Positions 1 through 9,681 of a DNA stretch of 64,000 bases are shown here, piece by piece. A model generated the notes under the pieces. The model had not been told where the DNA came from and searched no databases. It was given only the letters and a program-made list of their open reading frames with translations. Location of the stretch: NCBI RefSeq assembly GCF_009498525.1, contig NZ_QSNT01000001.1:1263083-1327082 (forward strand). The letters are read 5' to 3'. Positions within the stretch are counted from its first letter, which is position 1, and every line of letters begins with the position of its first letter. This DNA comes from Rhizobium sp. ICMP 5592 (GTDB taxonomy: Bacteria > Pseudomonadota > Alphaproteobacteria > Rhizobiales > Rhizobiaceae). The translations under genes and the position numbers were made by a program.

Positions 1-493
1 ACGAGGTCTTCTCGATGGTAAACCATAGCGCCAGGGCGACGACGAGGCCGCAGACGATTGCGAAGATGCGATGTGTGCCGATGGTACGAAAGCCGAGATC
101 GACGGAGCCTTGTAGCTCGCTTGGCAACGGAATGGTCTTCAGCGTCGGCCCGAAGACATAGTTGGCGATGCCGATGATGCAGAAAGTGATGCCGATCGTC
201 ATCAGCACCTGCGTCAGCTCTGGCGCGCCATAGATGCGGCGATAGAGCAGCCGCTCGATCGGGATGGAGATGATCACCGTACCGACGACGGCAAGCAGAA
301 CCGCGGCGGCATAACCCAGGCCGAGATCCCGCGCCGCATAGGAGGCGATATAGCCGCCGATCATGGCAAAGGCACCATGCGCGAGATTGACGACACGCAT
401 CAGCCCCATGGTGACGGAGAGGCCAATGGAAATCACGAACAGCACCATGCCGTAGGCGAGGGCATCGACTGCAATGCTGAACACGGTTTGCAT
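1..493 (-). CDS. Branched-chain-type ABC transporter permease (LivH family), 3' part cut by window edge; probable pcaN
   Basis: The minus-strand frame opens with an ATG at 493 and runs off position 1 without a stop, so about 164 N-terminal residues are visible. The protein begins MQTVFSIAVDALAYGMVLF and carries the LivH-type stretch GLMRVVNLAHGAFAMIGGY, with several hydrophobic membrane segments. LivH-family permeases form half of the membrane channel of importers for branched-chain amino acids or aromatic acids. It follows the binding-protein gene by 109 bases on the same strand. Beside a pca operon this fits the second gene of a protocatechuate importer (PcaMNVWX of Sinorhizobium meliloti, from memory). 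The family is clear; the substrate is inferred from context. Confidence 0.85.
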   Translation of the reverse strand, partial: MQTVFSIAVDALAYGMVLFVISIGLSVTMGLMRVVNLAHGAFAMIGGYIASYAARDLGLGYAAAVLLAVVGTVIISIPIERLLYRRIYGAPELTQVLMTIGITFCIIGIANYVFGPTLKTIPLPSELQGSVDLGFRTIGTHRIFAIVCGLVVALALWFTIEKTS

Positions 494-602
494 GGGTCGG
501 GCTGGTCCGTTTGCTCTCTGCTCTTATCTTAATCCTTCGCCGCTGGACCGGACGCAAGCCGCCCGTTTCCTAGCCACGTCGAAGGGCGGAGAAAGAGCGA
601 AC

Positions 603-1775
603 CTATTTCACCGCCGCCAGCCCGGGATCGCCCTGCTTTTCGAAGGTCTGGATTTCCTTGTTGTAGTAGGTACCGTCGGCGGCCTTGGCGACTTCGCGCA
701 GATAGATGTTCTGGGTGATGTGCCGGCTTTCCGGATCGATGGTCACCGGGCCGCGCGGGCTGACCCAGGAGAGACCCTTCACCGCGTCGATGGCCTTCTG
801 GGCATCCTGCTTGCCGCCGGTCGCCTCGATCATCTTGTAGATGACATGCATGCCATCGAAGGCGCCGACCGCCGGGAATGTGAGTTCGGCCGGATTGCCG
901 ATCGCCTTGTCGGCAGCGGCGACGAAGGCCTTGTTTTCCGGGGAGTCATGAGAAATCGCATAGTGGAAGGTCGTCTGCATGCCGAGTGCTGCGTCGCCAA
1001 GCGCCGGTAGATCGGACTCCTGCGTCAGGTCGCCGGGCGAAAACAGCTTGATGCCGGCGCCCTTCAGGCCGTTTTCATTGTAAGCCTTGACGAAGCCGAG
1101 CGTGGTCGGGCCGGAAGGCAGGAAGGCGAAGACGCCTTGCGCGCCGGAATCCTTGATGCGCTGCATGATCGGGCTGAAATCATTGGTCGATAGCGGCATG
1201 CGTACCGCTTCGACCACTTGGCCGCCGACCTTCTCAAAACCGGCCTTGAAGGCATTTTCTGCATCGACGCCGGGACCGTAGTCGCTGACGACGGAGATGA
1301 CCTTGTTGACGCCGCCGTCATGCGCGACCTTGGCGATCGGTGTCGATGTCTGCCAGGTCGTGAACGAGGTTCGCACCACCAGTGGGCTCTTGGTGACGAT
1401 CGCCGATGTCGCGGCGTTGAAGATCACCATCGGCACATTGGCCTGCTTGAGGATCGGCGTCACGGCCATGGCGTCCGGGGTGAAATAGAAGCCGGCGAGA
1501 TACTGCACATGCTCCTTGACCACCAGTTCCTGCGCCGAAGACTTCGACTGCGCCGGGTCCGCCTGCGGCACGTCGCGGTAGATTACCTCGACCTCGTCGT
1601 TGCCGACCTTGCTGCCATGCATGGCCATATAGGCATCGATGCCGGCCTTGAAATTCTTGCCCTGCAGGGCGAATGGCCCCGAAAACGGCCCGATGACGCC
1701 GATCTTGATCGTGTCGGCATAGGCGGTACCGCTGATGGCGACAGCCGCGATCGCGGCCAGAATAATCCGTTTCAT
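603..1775 (-). CDS. pcaM: Periplasmic substrate-binding protein of a branched-chain-type ABC importer; probable PcaM
   Basis: This 390-residue protein has a clear Sec signal peptide (MKRIILAAIAAVAISGTAYA, cleavage before DTIK). A Peripla_BP_6 fold follows, opening with IKIGVIGPFSGPFALQGKNF. Such proteins bind aromatic acids or amino acids in the periplasm and deliver them to LivHM-type permeases. The start at 1775 has a strong GGGGAGGAG ribosome site. The gene lies downstream of pcaDCHGB on the same strand, and a degenerate PcaQ-like box sits about 115 bases upstream. Protocatechuate uptake is therefore the likely role. The family is seen in the sequence; the gene name rests on context and could be wrong if the ligand is another aromatic acid. 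Confidence 0.75.
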   Translation of the reverse strand: MKRIILAAIAAVAISGTAYADTIKIGVIGPFSGPFALQGKNFKAGIDAYMAMHGSKVGNDEVEVIYRDVPQADPAQSKSSAQELVVKEHVQYLAGFYFTPDAMAVTPILKQANVPMVIFNAATSAIVTKSPLVVRTSFTTWQTSTPIAKVAHDGGVNKVISVVSDYGPGVDAENAFKAGFEKVGGQVVEAVRMPLSTNDFSPIMQRIKDSGAQGVFAFLPSGPTTLGFVKAYNENGLKGAGIKLFSPGDLTQESDLPALGDAALGMQTTFHYAISHDSPENKAFVAAADKAIGNPAELTFPAVGAFDGMHVIYKMIEATGGKQDAQKAIDAVKGLSWVSPRGPVTIDPESRHITQNIYLREVAKAADGTYYNKEIQTFEKQGDPGLAAVK

Positions 1776-1889
1776 AATTTCTCCTCCCCTACCGGCCTGC
1801 TCCCCGGGCCAGTTTGCTTTTACGCAAATTTGCTGCGGTCAATCTGGCATACGAAATAGTGATGTAAAATGAAATAAACGCTCGCATCG

Positions 1890-1905
1890 ATAATGCCAGG
1901 GTTAT
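1890..1905. promoter_or_regulatory. Degenerate PcaQ-like box upstream of the pcaM-like gene
   Basis: Read on the minus strand this is ATAACC, four bases, CATTAT. The first half-site matches the PcaQ consensus remembered from S. meliloti (ATAACC-N4-GGTTAA) exactly; the second keeps only its outer bases. It sits about 115 bases upstream of the binding-protein start, in a 151-base region that holds no gene. Activation of the importer by PcaQ is inferred. Confidence 0.4.
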
Positions 1906-1926
1906 GTTTGTTTCTTGAATTTCAGC

Positions 1927-2976
1927 TCAAGAATTTATTCCCAGCCGCCTCACGTTCCCAATTAATTCCCGCGCCGATCGCAGCGACGCTGCTGTTGCCA
2001 TCACTATCTGCGGCAACAGCAGCCACTCGAGTGTCCAAGCAGCACCTGAGCGTTCCTGCTCATGCACCATGGATTGATGGATGCCGGAGAGCTGGACGGC
2101 GTTGAAGCGGGCAAGCGTGACCAGGGTCTCGGCTGCGACCGGGTTCTGCTTGTGCGGCATGGCCGAGGAGCCGCCGCCGCCGGCAAGCTCGATTTCCTCG
2201 CCGGTCTGCGCGAGAAGGGCGATGTCCTGGCCGATCTTGCCGAGGCTGCCTGAAATCAGCGAGAGCAGGCCGGCGAACTCGGCAATGCCTCCCCGTTGGC
2301 TCTGCCATTGCGGCGCGTCGGTGAGATCGAGTTCCCGCGCCAGCGCCGCCCTGATATCGGCGGCTTTCAGTCCAAGCTTTTCCAGCGTGCCGACCGCGCC
2401 GCCGAACTGGAGAGGGAAGGTCTCCTGCGTCAGCCGGTCCCGATACTTGTCGAGCGGATCGCGCCAGGCGCGCAACCGGTCGGAAACCGTCATCGGAATG
2501 GCGGCCTGCATGCGGGTGCGGCCCATAAATTGGTTTTTGCCGAATTGCTTGTCGAGTTTTTCGAGTCCAGCGGTGACCGCGAAAAGACGGCCGGTGAACA
2601 GGAAGGAGACCGCCTTCAGACGGATCATTAGGCTGGTATCGATGACATCCTGGCTGGTGGCGCCGAAATGCACATGCTGTGCAGCATCGCCGCCAACCGC
2701 CTTGCGCAGCTGCTTGACGAGATCGGGAATGACGACCCCGTCGGTGGCCGTCGCCGATTTCAGGCTGGCGATGTCGGGCTGGAAGGTGCCGCAGACCTCC
2801 GCGATCCGTTGCGCCGCCTCTTGCGGAATGACGCCATGCCGCGCCTCGGCCTTGGCGAGTGCTGCCTCGAAAGCCAGCATGGCGCGGATATCGGCTTCCA
2901 CCGAGAAATAAGCGGAAATCTCCTCATCACCGAGGAGGCCGGAGAGAAACGGATGGTCGAAGGCGGAAATGCTCAT
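1927..2976 (-). CDS. pcaB: 3-carboxy-cis,cis-muconate cycloisomerase
   Basis: PcaB lactonises 3-carboxy-cis,cis-muconate to 4-carboxymuconolactone in the cytoplasm, the step after ring cleavage in the protocatechuate branch. The 349-residue protein belongs to the fumarase/aspartase superfamily and carries its signature loop GGSSAMPHKQNPV near residue 265. It is about 100 residues shorter than the Pseudomonas enzyme, which as I recall is usual in Rhizobiales, so it need not be truncated. It is the last gene of pcaDCHGB; its ATG lies three bases after the pcaG stop, with only a weak ribosome site, which suggests translational coupling. Confidence 0.95.
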   Translation of the reverse strand: MSISAFDHPFLSGLLGDEEISAYFSVEADIRAMLAFEAALAKAEARHGVIPQEAAQRIAEVCGTFQPDIASLKSATATDGVVIPDLVKQLRKAVGGDAAQHVHFGATSQDVIDTSLMIRLKAVSFLFTGRLFAVTAGLEKLDKQFGKNQFMGRTRMQAAIPMTVSDRLRAWRDPLDKYRDRLTQETFPLQFGGAVGTLEKLGLKAADIRAALARELDLTDAPQWQSQRGGIAEFAGLLSLISGSLGKIGQDIALLAQTGEEIELAGGGGSSAMPHKQNPVAAETLVTLARFNAVQLSGIHQSMVHEQERSGAAWTLEWLLLPQIVMATAASLRSARELIGNVRRLGINS

Positions 2977-2979
2977 GGT

Positions 2980-3594
2980 CTATATATCGAGGAAAACTGT
3001 TTCCTTGTCGCCCTGCAAATGCACATCCAACGTATAGACCGACCCTTCCTGGCTGGCGATCAGGGTGGCGACACGCTGGCGATGCTCGATGCGGGCAAGC
3101 AACGGATCCTCCGCATTGGCAGCGGCTTCATCCGGAAAATACAGGCGCGTATGCAGGCCGATATTAATGCCGCGCGCCACGATCCAGAGAGTGATATGCG
3201 GCGCCATCTTGCGCCCGTCCTTATAGGGAGCGCGGCCGGGCTTGATTGTCTCAAACGAGAAGACGCCGTCTTCGGCGCTGGTCGGGCAGCGGCCCCAGCC
3301 GGTAAAATTCGGATCGGCCGTGCCGCGCATTTCCGAAGGGCTGTTGTAGAGCCCGGCGCTGTCGGCCTGCCAGATCTCGACGACAGCATCCTTCACCAGC
3401 GTATCGGCGCCGTCGAAAATCCGGCCCTTGACCGTGATGCGTTGCCCCAGCGTCTTGTCGTTGACCATGGATGTGCCGAGGTCGACGTCATAGACGCCGC
3501 CAATATCGCAGAAGTTCGGTGTCAGGCCGATATGCACATAGGGGCCGGCCGTCTGCGACGGGGTTTCCTTGAGGTAGACGAGTTCCTGTACCAT
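2980..3594 (-). CDS. pcaG: Protocatechuate 3,4-dioxygenase, alpha subunit
   Basis: PcaG pairs with PcaH to form the intradiol dioxygenase that opens protocatechuate to 3-carboxy-cis,cis-muconate. The 204-residue protein has the family opening SQTAGPYVHIGL and the pattern VEIWQADSAGLYNSP. The alpha subunit lacks the iron-binding His pair (the beta subunit has PAHIH, this one PHITL), as expected for the structural partner. Its ATG overlaps the stop of pcaH by one base, so equal synthesis of the two subunits is likely. Length and sequence fit the family well. Confidence 0.95.
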   Translation of the reverse strand: MVQELVYLKETPSQTAGPYVHIGLTPNFCDIGGVYDVDLGTSMVNDKTLGQRITVKGRIFDGADTLVKDAVVEIWQADSAGLYNSPSEMRGTADPNFTGWGRCPTSAEDGVFSFETIKPGRAPYKDGRKMAPHITLWIVARGINIGLHTRLYFPDEAAANAEDPLLARIEHRQRVATLIASQEGSVYTLDVHLQGDKETVFLDI

Positions 3595-4343
3595 CAGTTG
3601 CCCTCCAGCCGGTTTTCGAACAGCGTCGAGCGGCGGCCGCGCAGTATGATATCGAATTTATAAGCGCGCGCATCCATCGGGATCGTATTGCCCCAGTCGA
3701 GCGGCGCGATCAGTTGTTCGATCGCTTTTTTGTCGGGGATCGTGCCGACGATCGGACATTTCCAGATCATCGGATCGCCCTCGAAATACATCTGCGTGAT
3801 CAGCCGTTGCGCAAAGCCGTGGCCGAAGACGGAGAAATGAATATGCGCCGGCCGCCAGTCGTTGACGCCGTTCGGCCAGGGATAGGCACCGGGCCGGACC
3901 GTGCGGAAGGCATAGTGGCCGTCCTCGTCGGTGATGGCGCGGCCGCAACCGCCGAAATTCGGATCGAGGGCGGCGAGATAGGTCTCTTTCTTGTGGCGAT
4001 AGCGCCCGCCGGCATTGGCCTGCCAGAATTCGAGCAGAGCGCCCGGAACCGGCCGGTTGCGTTCGTCAAGCACGCGGCCATGCACGATAATACGCTCGCC
4101 GATGGCGCTTTCGCCGGGCTTGGCGAAATTATGGATCAGGTCGTTGTCGTGCTCGCCGAGAATGGAATGCCCGAAGACCGGGCCGGTGATTTCGGAGATC
4201 GTGCCGTCCAGCGACAGGAGTGCCCGCTGTGGCGAGCGCAGCACCGAGGTCTTGTAGCCCGGCGTCAGGGCCGGCGCGTGCCAGGCGCGGTCGCGGGCGA
4301 AAAAGGCGCCCGTTTCGGGCCTGCTATTGCTTTTGTCAGACAT
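3594..4343 (-). CDS. pcaH: Protocatechuate 3,4-dioxygenase, beta (catalytic) subunit
   Basis: This 249-residue subunit carries the non-haem Fe(III) site. The expected ligands are all visible: Tyr115 (GGRYRHKK), Tyr154 (GAYPWPNG), and His167 and His169 ([10 protein letters not shown]). They correspond to Tyr108, Tyr147, His160 and His162 of the Pseudomonas putida beta subunit with a shift of seven. It lies 12 bases downstream of pcaC and directly before pcaG in the pcaDCHGB operon. An active enzyme is expected. Confidence 0.97.
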   Translation of the reverse strand: MSDKSNSRPETGAFFARDRAWHAPALTPGYKTSVLRSPQRALLSLDGTISEITGPVFGHSILGEHDNDLIHNFAKPGESAIGERIIVHGRVLDERNRPVPGALLEFWQANAGGRYRHKKETYLAALDPNFGGCGRAITDEDGHYAFRTVRPGAYPWPNGVNDWRPAHIHFSVFGHGFAQRLITQMYFEGDPMIWKCPIVGTIPDKKAIEQLIAPLDWGNTIPMDARAYKFDIILRGRRSTLFENRLEGN

Positions 4344-4355
4344 TGTTGCCTCGCT

Positions 4356-4760
4356 TCAAGCCGCCTTCTCGGCGTCCATCTGTTCGAAAACCTGCTTGGC
4401 GATCTTGATCGCGTGATTGGCCGCCGGCACGCCGGCATAGATTGCGACATGCAGCAGCGCTTCACGGACATCGTCGCGTGTCGCGCCGGTATTGATCGTT
4501 GCGCGGACATGCATCGCCACTTCGTCATCCTGGCCGAGCGCTGCCAGAAGCGCGATCGTGACGATCGAGCGCTCACGCTTGCTGAGCGTCGGGCGTGACC
4601 AGACATGGCCCCACGCCGCTTCGGTGATCAGCTCCTGGAAAGGCTGGTCGAACTCCGTCGATGCTGACTGGGCACGGTCGACATGGCTGTCGCCGAGAAC
4701 GGCGCGTCGCGTCGCCATGCCCTGGCGATAGCGCTCGGACGGGGCGTTAGGTTCATTCAT
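4356..4760 (-). CDS. pcaC: 4-carboxymuconolactone decarboxylase
   Basis: PcaC decarboxylates 4-carboxymuconolactone to 3-oxoadipate enol-lactone. The 134-residue protein has the CMD-family core, with EVAMHVRATINTGAT followed by EALLHVAIYAGVPAANHA. I chose the ATG at 4760 (MNEPNAPSERYRQG), as family members begin near this point. An in-frame ATG at 4775 would add five residues. The chosen start overlaps the pcaD stop by eight bases, which fits translational coupling. It is a separate gene, not the PcaL fusion with PcaD known in some bacteria. Confidence 0.95.
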   Translation of the reverse strand: MNEPNAPSERYRQGMATRRAVLGDSHVDRAQSASTEFDQPFQELITEAAWGHVWSRPTLSKRERSIVTIALLAALGQDDEVAMHVRATINTGATRDDVREALLHVAIYAGVPAANHAIKIAKQVFEQMDAEKAA

Positions 4761-5565
4761 GGGGCTTTTCTCCATGCAAGGCGAAATCGATAAAAGCGCG
4801 AATGACGGCGGTCAACGCCTCGGGTTGTTCGACACAGGGAATATGCCCCGCATCCTTGATCACTTCATAACGCGCGTTCGGAATGAGCTTGGCGGTCGAC
4901 AACACCAGTTCCGGCGGTGTCGAGCCGTCCTGATCGCCAACGATGCAGATGGTCGGCACCGCGATCTTCTTCGCTGCCTCGGTAAAATCGGCATCGCGCA
5001 GTGCGGCGCAGGTTGCTGCGTAGCCAGCCACCGGCTGACGGGTCAGCATGTTGGAATAGCCGGCGAAGGCCGTGTTTTCCGGGCGGCGGAAAGCCGGCGT
5101 GAACCAGCGCTCCATGACGGCGTCGACGATCGATTCAATGCCGTGAGCTTCGACCTGCGCAATACGGGCATTCCAGCTATCGGCGGTGCCGATCTTGTGG
5201 GCGGTGTCGCAAAGGATCAGCGCCCGCACCAGATCCGGCCGGCGCTGATAAAGCGACTGCGCGATCAGGCCGCCGACGGAGAGGCCGCAAATGATGGCGT
5301 TCTTGACATTCAGCAGATCAAGCAGCCCGGCGAGATCGGTGGCGTGGTCCTCGATCGCATAGGGCACCTGGCCAATATCGGAGAGACCATGGCCGCGTTT
5401 GTCGTAGAGCACGATGGCAAAGTCCCCGGCGAGCCTGACGATCACGTCGCGCCAGATGCGGAAATCCGTGCCGAGCGAATTGGCAAAGACAAGCACCGAC
5501 TTGTCACCGGCAGCGCCGATGATCTGATAGTGAATCGTGACGTCATTGATACGGGCGAACTGCAC
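4753..5565 (-). CDS. pcaD: 3-oxoadipate enol-lactonase
   Basis: PcaD hydrolyses 3-oxoadipate enol-lactone to 3-oxoadipate. The 270-residue alpha/beta-hydrolase shows the nucleophile elbow GLSVGG with Ser96 and a C-terminal catalytic histidine in DAGHIPCVEQP. The charged stretch LYDKRGHGLSD is also typical of the family. It is the first gene of the pcaDCHGB operon and diverges from pcaQ. The start at 5565 follows a GGAGAT ribosome site. The 93-base intergenic region carries the PcaQ palindrome, so transcription is expected to depend on PcaQ with a carboxymuconate-type inducer. Confidence 0.95.
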   Translation of the reverse strand: MQFARINDVTIHYQIIGAAGDKSVLVFANSLGTDFRIWRDVIVRLAGDFAIVLYDKRGHGLSDIGQVPYAIEDHATDLAGLLDLLNVKNAIICGLSVGGLIAQSLYQRRPDLVRALILCDTAHKIGTADSWNARIAQVEAHGIESIVDAVMERWFTPAFRRPENTAFAGYSNMLTRQPVAGYAATCAALRDADFTEAAKKIAVPTICIVGDQDGSTPPELVLSTAKLIPNARYEVIKDAGHIPCVEQPEALTAVIRAFIDFALHGEKPHE

Positions 5566-5634
5566 TGGAAATCTCCTCGACAGCGAGATTGTAGGTTTAA
5601 TCTGGTTAAGTAAAATGATATTTTATGGATTTCC

Positions 5635-5652
5635 AATAACCAAAAGGTTATT
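5635..5652. promoter_or_regulatory. PcaQ operator, perfect palindrome between pcaD and pcaQ
   Basis: The site is AATAACC, AAAA, GGTTATT: two perfect seven-base arms around a four-base centre. It contains the PcaQ consensus known from S. meliloti (ATAACC-N4-GGTTAA), with one base changed at the end. It ends six bases before the pcaQ start codon and is centred about 78 bases upstream of pcaD. Shorter TTAACC-like half-sites on the minus strand near 5594-5609 may be the activation subsite. Confidence 0.85.
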
Positions 5653-5658
5653 AAAGCC

Positions 5659-6585
5659 ATGATCGACACGCGCGTTAAATTCCGCCATCTCCAGACTTTT
5701 GTCGAGGTCGCGCGGCAGAAAAGCGTGGTCAAAGCGGCCGGTCTCCTGCATGTCAGTCAGCCGGCGGTGACCAAGACCATCCGCGAACTAGAGGAGGCAT
5801 TGGGTGTCGCGGTGTTCGAGCGCGACGGGCGCGGCATCAAGATCACCCGCTACGGCGAAGTCTTCCTGCGCCATGCGGGTGCGGCGCTGACGGCGCTGCG
5901 GCAGGGCTTCGATTCCGTTTCGCAGGAGCGATCCGGCGAGGCGCCGCCAATCCGGATCGGCGCCCTGCCGACGGTCTCGACACGGATCATGCCGCGGGCG
6001 ATGGAACTGTTCCTGAAGGAAGAAACCTGGAGCCGCATCAAAATCGTCACCGGTGAGAATGCCGTGCTTTTGGAGCAGCTTCGCGTCGGCGATCTCGATC
6101 TCGTCGTCGGACGCCTGAGCAGCCCTGACAAGATGGCTGGTTTTTCCTTCGAGCATCTTTATTCCGAACAGGTCGTCTTCGTGGTGCGGGCAGGGCATCC
6201 GCTGCTGAAGGCCAGGCAATCCCTGTTTTCCAATCTCGGCCGATACACGATCCTGATGCCGTCGCGCGGCTCGATCATCCGGCCCTTCGTCGAGAGCTTT
6301 CTGATCTCCAACGGCGTCGCCAGCCTGCCGAGCCAGATCGAGACGGTATCGGATTCCTTCGGTCGTGCCTTCGTACGCTCCAGCGACGCAGTCTGGATCA
6401 TTTCGACCGGCGTCATCGCCGGCGACGTCGAAGATGGTTTGCTGAGCTTGCTGCCGATCGACACCAGCGAGACGAGGGGTCCGGTTGGGCTCACCATGCG
6501 TACCGACGCCATTCCCAGCATGCCGCTATCGATCCTGATGCAAACGATCCGTGAGGCGGCCGACGAAGTGGCGAAGAAGCCTTAG
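5659..6585 (+). CDS. pcaQ: LysR-type activator of the pcaDCHGB operon
   Basis: This 308-residue protein has an N-terminal winged helix-turn-helix (FRHLQTFVEVARQKSVVKAAGLLHVSQPAVTKTIRELE, residues about 8-46) and a LysR-type effector domain. The opening and the helix match PcaQ proteins of Rhizobium and Agrobacterium. In these organisms PcaQ responds to carboxymuconate-type intermediates and activates pcaD. The gene diverges from pcaD with the operator palindrome just before its own start, so autoregulation is likely. No good ribosome site precedes the ATG; only AAAG is seen, so translation may be weak or the message very short at its 5' end. Confidence 0.93.
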   Translation: MIDTRVKFRHLQTFVEVARQKSVVKAAGLLHVSQPAVTKTIRELEEALGVAVFERDGRGIKITRYGEVFLRHAGAALTALRQGFDSVSQERSGEAPPIRIGALPTVSTRIMPRAMELFLKEETWSRIKIVTGENAVLLEQLRVGDLDLVVGRLSSPDKMAGFSFEHLYSEQVVFVVRAGHPLLKARQSLFSNLGRYTILMPSRGSIIRPFVESFLISNGVASLPSQIETVSDSFGRAFVRSSDAVWIISTGVIAGDVEDGLLSLLPIDTSETRGPVGLTMRTDAIPSMPLSILMQTIREAADEVAKKP

Positions 6586-6591
6586 GTCGAT

Positions 6592-7833
<1,242 letters not shown>

Positions 7834-7879
7834 TCACCCGAGAAATTGCACAAATCGAACATGGCGGAGGGAGAGAGCC

Positions 7880-8767
7880 ATGTCGAGGCCCGTGCCAACC
7901 TATGAACTTTACGGTGAAAATACCGGCCGAAAGCCCGATTTCTGGCTGCATTGCGAAACCATACCCTCTCGCAGCAGCCTGCATCATTGGGAAATCCGAC
8001 CACATCGCCACGAGAGCTTCTTTCAGATCTTGTACATAGACGCCGGCTCGGGCGACGCGGTCTTCGACGGCGAAAGCCATGCGATCGTGCCGCCTGCCGT
8101 CATCACCGTGCCTCCGCGCCTCAACCACGGCTTCCGCTTTTCGCGAGATATAGACGGTTTCGTCATCACCATATTGATTTCGCACCTCAAGACCTCACCC
8201 GGCGATCGCAGCCGGCTCGGCGAATGGCTGGCCAAGCCGCATCTGACGCGGCTCGATATGGAGAATGAGGATGCGGCCCACGTTGCTGGAACGTTGAGGC
8301 GGCTTGGCGAGGAATTCGCCAATCGCCGCAGCGGGCGCAATGACCTGCTCGAAGCCTATCTGACATCCGCGCTGCTTCTGACCGCCCGCCTTTCGCAGCA
8401 GGAAGAAGAAGGGCAGGGTGCGTCCGACGAAAGCGAACGGCGAATGGAGATATTGCACAGTCTGATCCAGCGGCATTTCCGCTCGCACAAGCCGGCGGCC
8501 TTCTACGCCGAAGCCCTCGGTATATCATCGACCCATCTGAACCGCATCGTGCGCGGCAAGACCGGCTACGGCGCACATGAACTGATCGCCCGCAAGCTGA
8601 TCGACGAAGCCAAGCGCGAACTGGTCTTCACCTTCGGTTCGGTGCAGGAGATCGGCTATCGCCTGGGCTTTGCCGATCCCGCCTATTTCTCGCGTTTCTT
8701 CCTAAAACAGACCGGGGAGACGCCGCGCACTTGGCGCATAGCCGAGCGCGCACGGCTTGGGGTGTAG
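7880..8767 (+). CDS. pobR: AraC-type activator of pobA
   Basis: This 295-residue regulator has an N-terminal cupin-like sensor region (HWEIRPHRHESFFQILYI) and a C-terminal AraC double helix-turn-helix (about residues 190-290, ending in GFADPAYFSRFFLKQTGETPRTWR). AraC-type PobR proteins in Agrobacterium and Azotobacter sense 4-hydroxybenzoate, unlike the IclR-type PobR of Acinetobacter. The GGAGGGAGAG ribosome site fixes the ATG at 7880. It diverges from pobA across 115 bases. Its operator was not identified; only weak five-base repeats near 7829-7844 were seen. Confidence 0.9.
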   Translation: MSRPVPTYELYGENTGRKPDFWLHCETIPSRSSLHHWEIRPHRHESFFQILYIDAGSGDAVFDGESHAIVPPAVITVPPRLNHGFRFSRDIDGFVITILISHLKTSPGDRSRLGEWLAKPHLTRLDMENEDAAHVAGTLRRLGEEFANRRSGRNDLLEAYLTSALLLTARLSQQEEEGQGASDESERRMEILHSLIQRHFRSHKPAAFYAEALGISSTHLNRIVRGKTGYGAHELIARKLIDEAKRELVFTFGSVQEIGYRLGFADPAYFSRFFLKQTGETPRTWRIAERARLGV

Positions 8768-8773
8768 CGCGTC

Positions 8774-9529
8774 TCAGCGCAAAACCAGGCGCAGCGCCTT
8801 CTGGGTTTCCCGCAACAGCGGCAGAAAGCGCTCGGCCATTTCGGCGGCGGCGACATAGGCGGCCGGGGCGCCGATATTGATGGCCGCCACCGTCTGGCCC
8901 CGATTGTTCTCCACCGGGACGGCGATGGAGCAGAGGCCAATCTCCAGCTCCTGGTCGATGACGGCATAGCCTTGCGACCGCACCCGGCGGAACTCGGCCA
9001 GCAATTCTTCCGGATCGGTCTTGGTGTTCGGCGTATTCGCCTTGAGGTCCGTTCGGGCCAGAACGGCGCGCGCTTCGCTCTCCGGCAGGGCGGCCAGCAG
9101 GACACGGCCCATAGAGGCGCAGAAGGCGGGCAGGCGGCTGCCCGGCGTCAGATTGATCGACATCACCCGGCGTTGCGAAGCGCGGGCGATATAGACGACC
9201 TCGGTGCCATCGAGCACCGAGGCCGACGCATTGTGCCCGGCTTGTTCCGCAAGCTGATCGAGGTGCGGTTGGATGATCGTCGGCAGCGGCGTGGCGGCAA
9301 GATAGGCATGGCCGAGCCGCAGGATCTTCGGCGTCAATGTGAAGAATTTCCCGTCATAGACGGCGTAACCGAGTTCGGCCAAGGTCAGCAACGAGCGGCG
9401 CACGGTGGCGCGATCGAGGCCGGTCAGCTTCGACGCCTCGGCGATCGACAGGCGCTGCTGGGTTTCGCCGAAAGCCTCGATGACCTTCAGGCCTCTGGCA
9501 AAGCCGCTGACGAAATCGGTTTCCCGCAT
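8774..9529 (-). CDS. pcaR: IclR-family regulator of pcaIJF
   Basis: PcaR controls the last steps of the beta-ketoadipate pathway and typically senses 3-oxoadipate. The 251-residue protein has an IclR winged helix (LSIAEASKLTGLDRATVRRSLLTLAELGYA, residues about 27-56) followed by an IclR effector domain. I chose the ATG at 9529 (MRETDFVSGFARGLKVIEAF), which has a GGAGGG ribosome site; a start at 9589 would add 20 residues and run through the operator repeats. It diverges from pcaI, converges on pobR, and lies next to a large inverted repeat that probably binds it. Confidence 0.92.
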   Translation of the reverse strand: MRETDFVSGFARGLKVIEAFGETQQRLSIAEASKLTGLDRATVRRSLLTLAELGYAVYDGKFFTLTPKILRLGHAYLAATPLPTIIQPHLDQLAEQAGHNASASVLDGTEVVYIARASQRRVMSINLTPGSRLPAFCASMGRVLLAALPESEARAVLARTDLKANTPNTKTDPEELLAEFRRVRSQGYAVIDQELEIGLCSIAVPVENNRGQTVAAINIGAPAAYVAAAEMAERFLPLLRETQKALRLVLR

Positions 9530-9549
9530 GGTGCCCTCCAAATTCGCCT

Positions 9550-9596
9550 TTAATTTGTGCGATATATGAACAAATATCAAATAACGCACAAATTAA
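9550..9596. promoter_or_regulatory. Large inverted repeat between pcaR and pcaI, candidate PcaR operator
   Basis: Two perfect 12-base arms, TTAATTTGTGCG (9550-9561) and CGCACAAATTAA (9585-9596), flank 23 bases. A shorter repeat, GATAT-N8-ATATC (9561-9578), lies in the middle. The half-sites are 35 bases centre to centre, a little over three helical turns. The repeat starts 20 bases upstream of pcaR and ends 85 bases upstream of pcaI, so it could control both. Binding by PcaR is inferred from position. Confidence 0.75.
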
Positions 9597-9681
9597 TTGC
9601 CGTCCAGCCCGTGCTGATCTATTTCGAAGGGAGAGGACGGGCCGTTTTTATCTGCCCGCAATGGCAAACGGGAGTTTCCGT

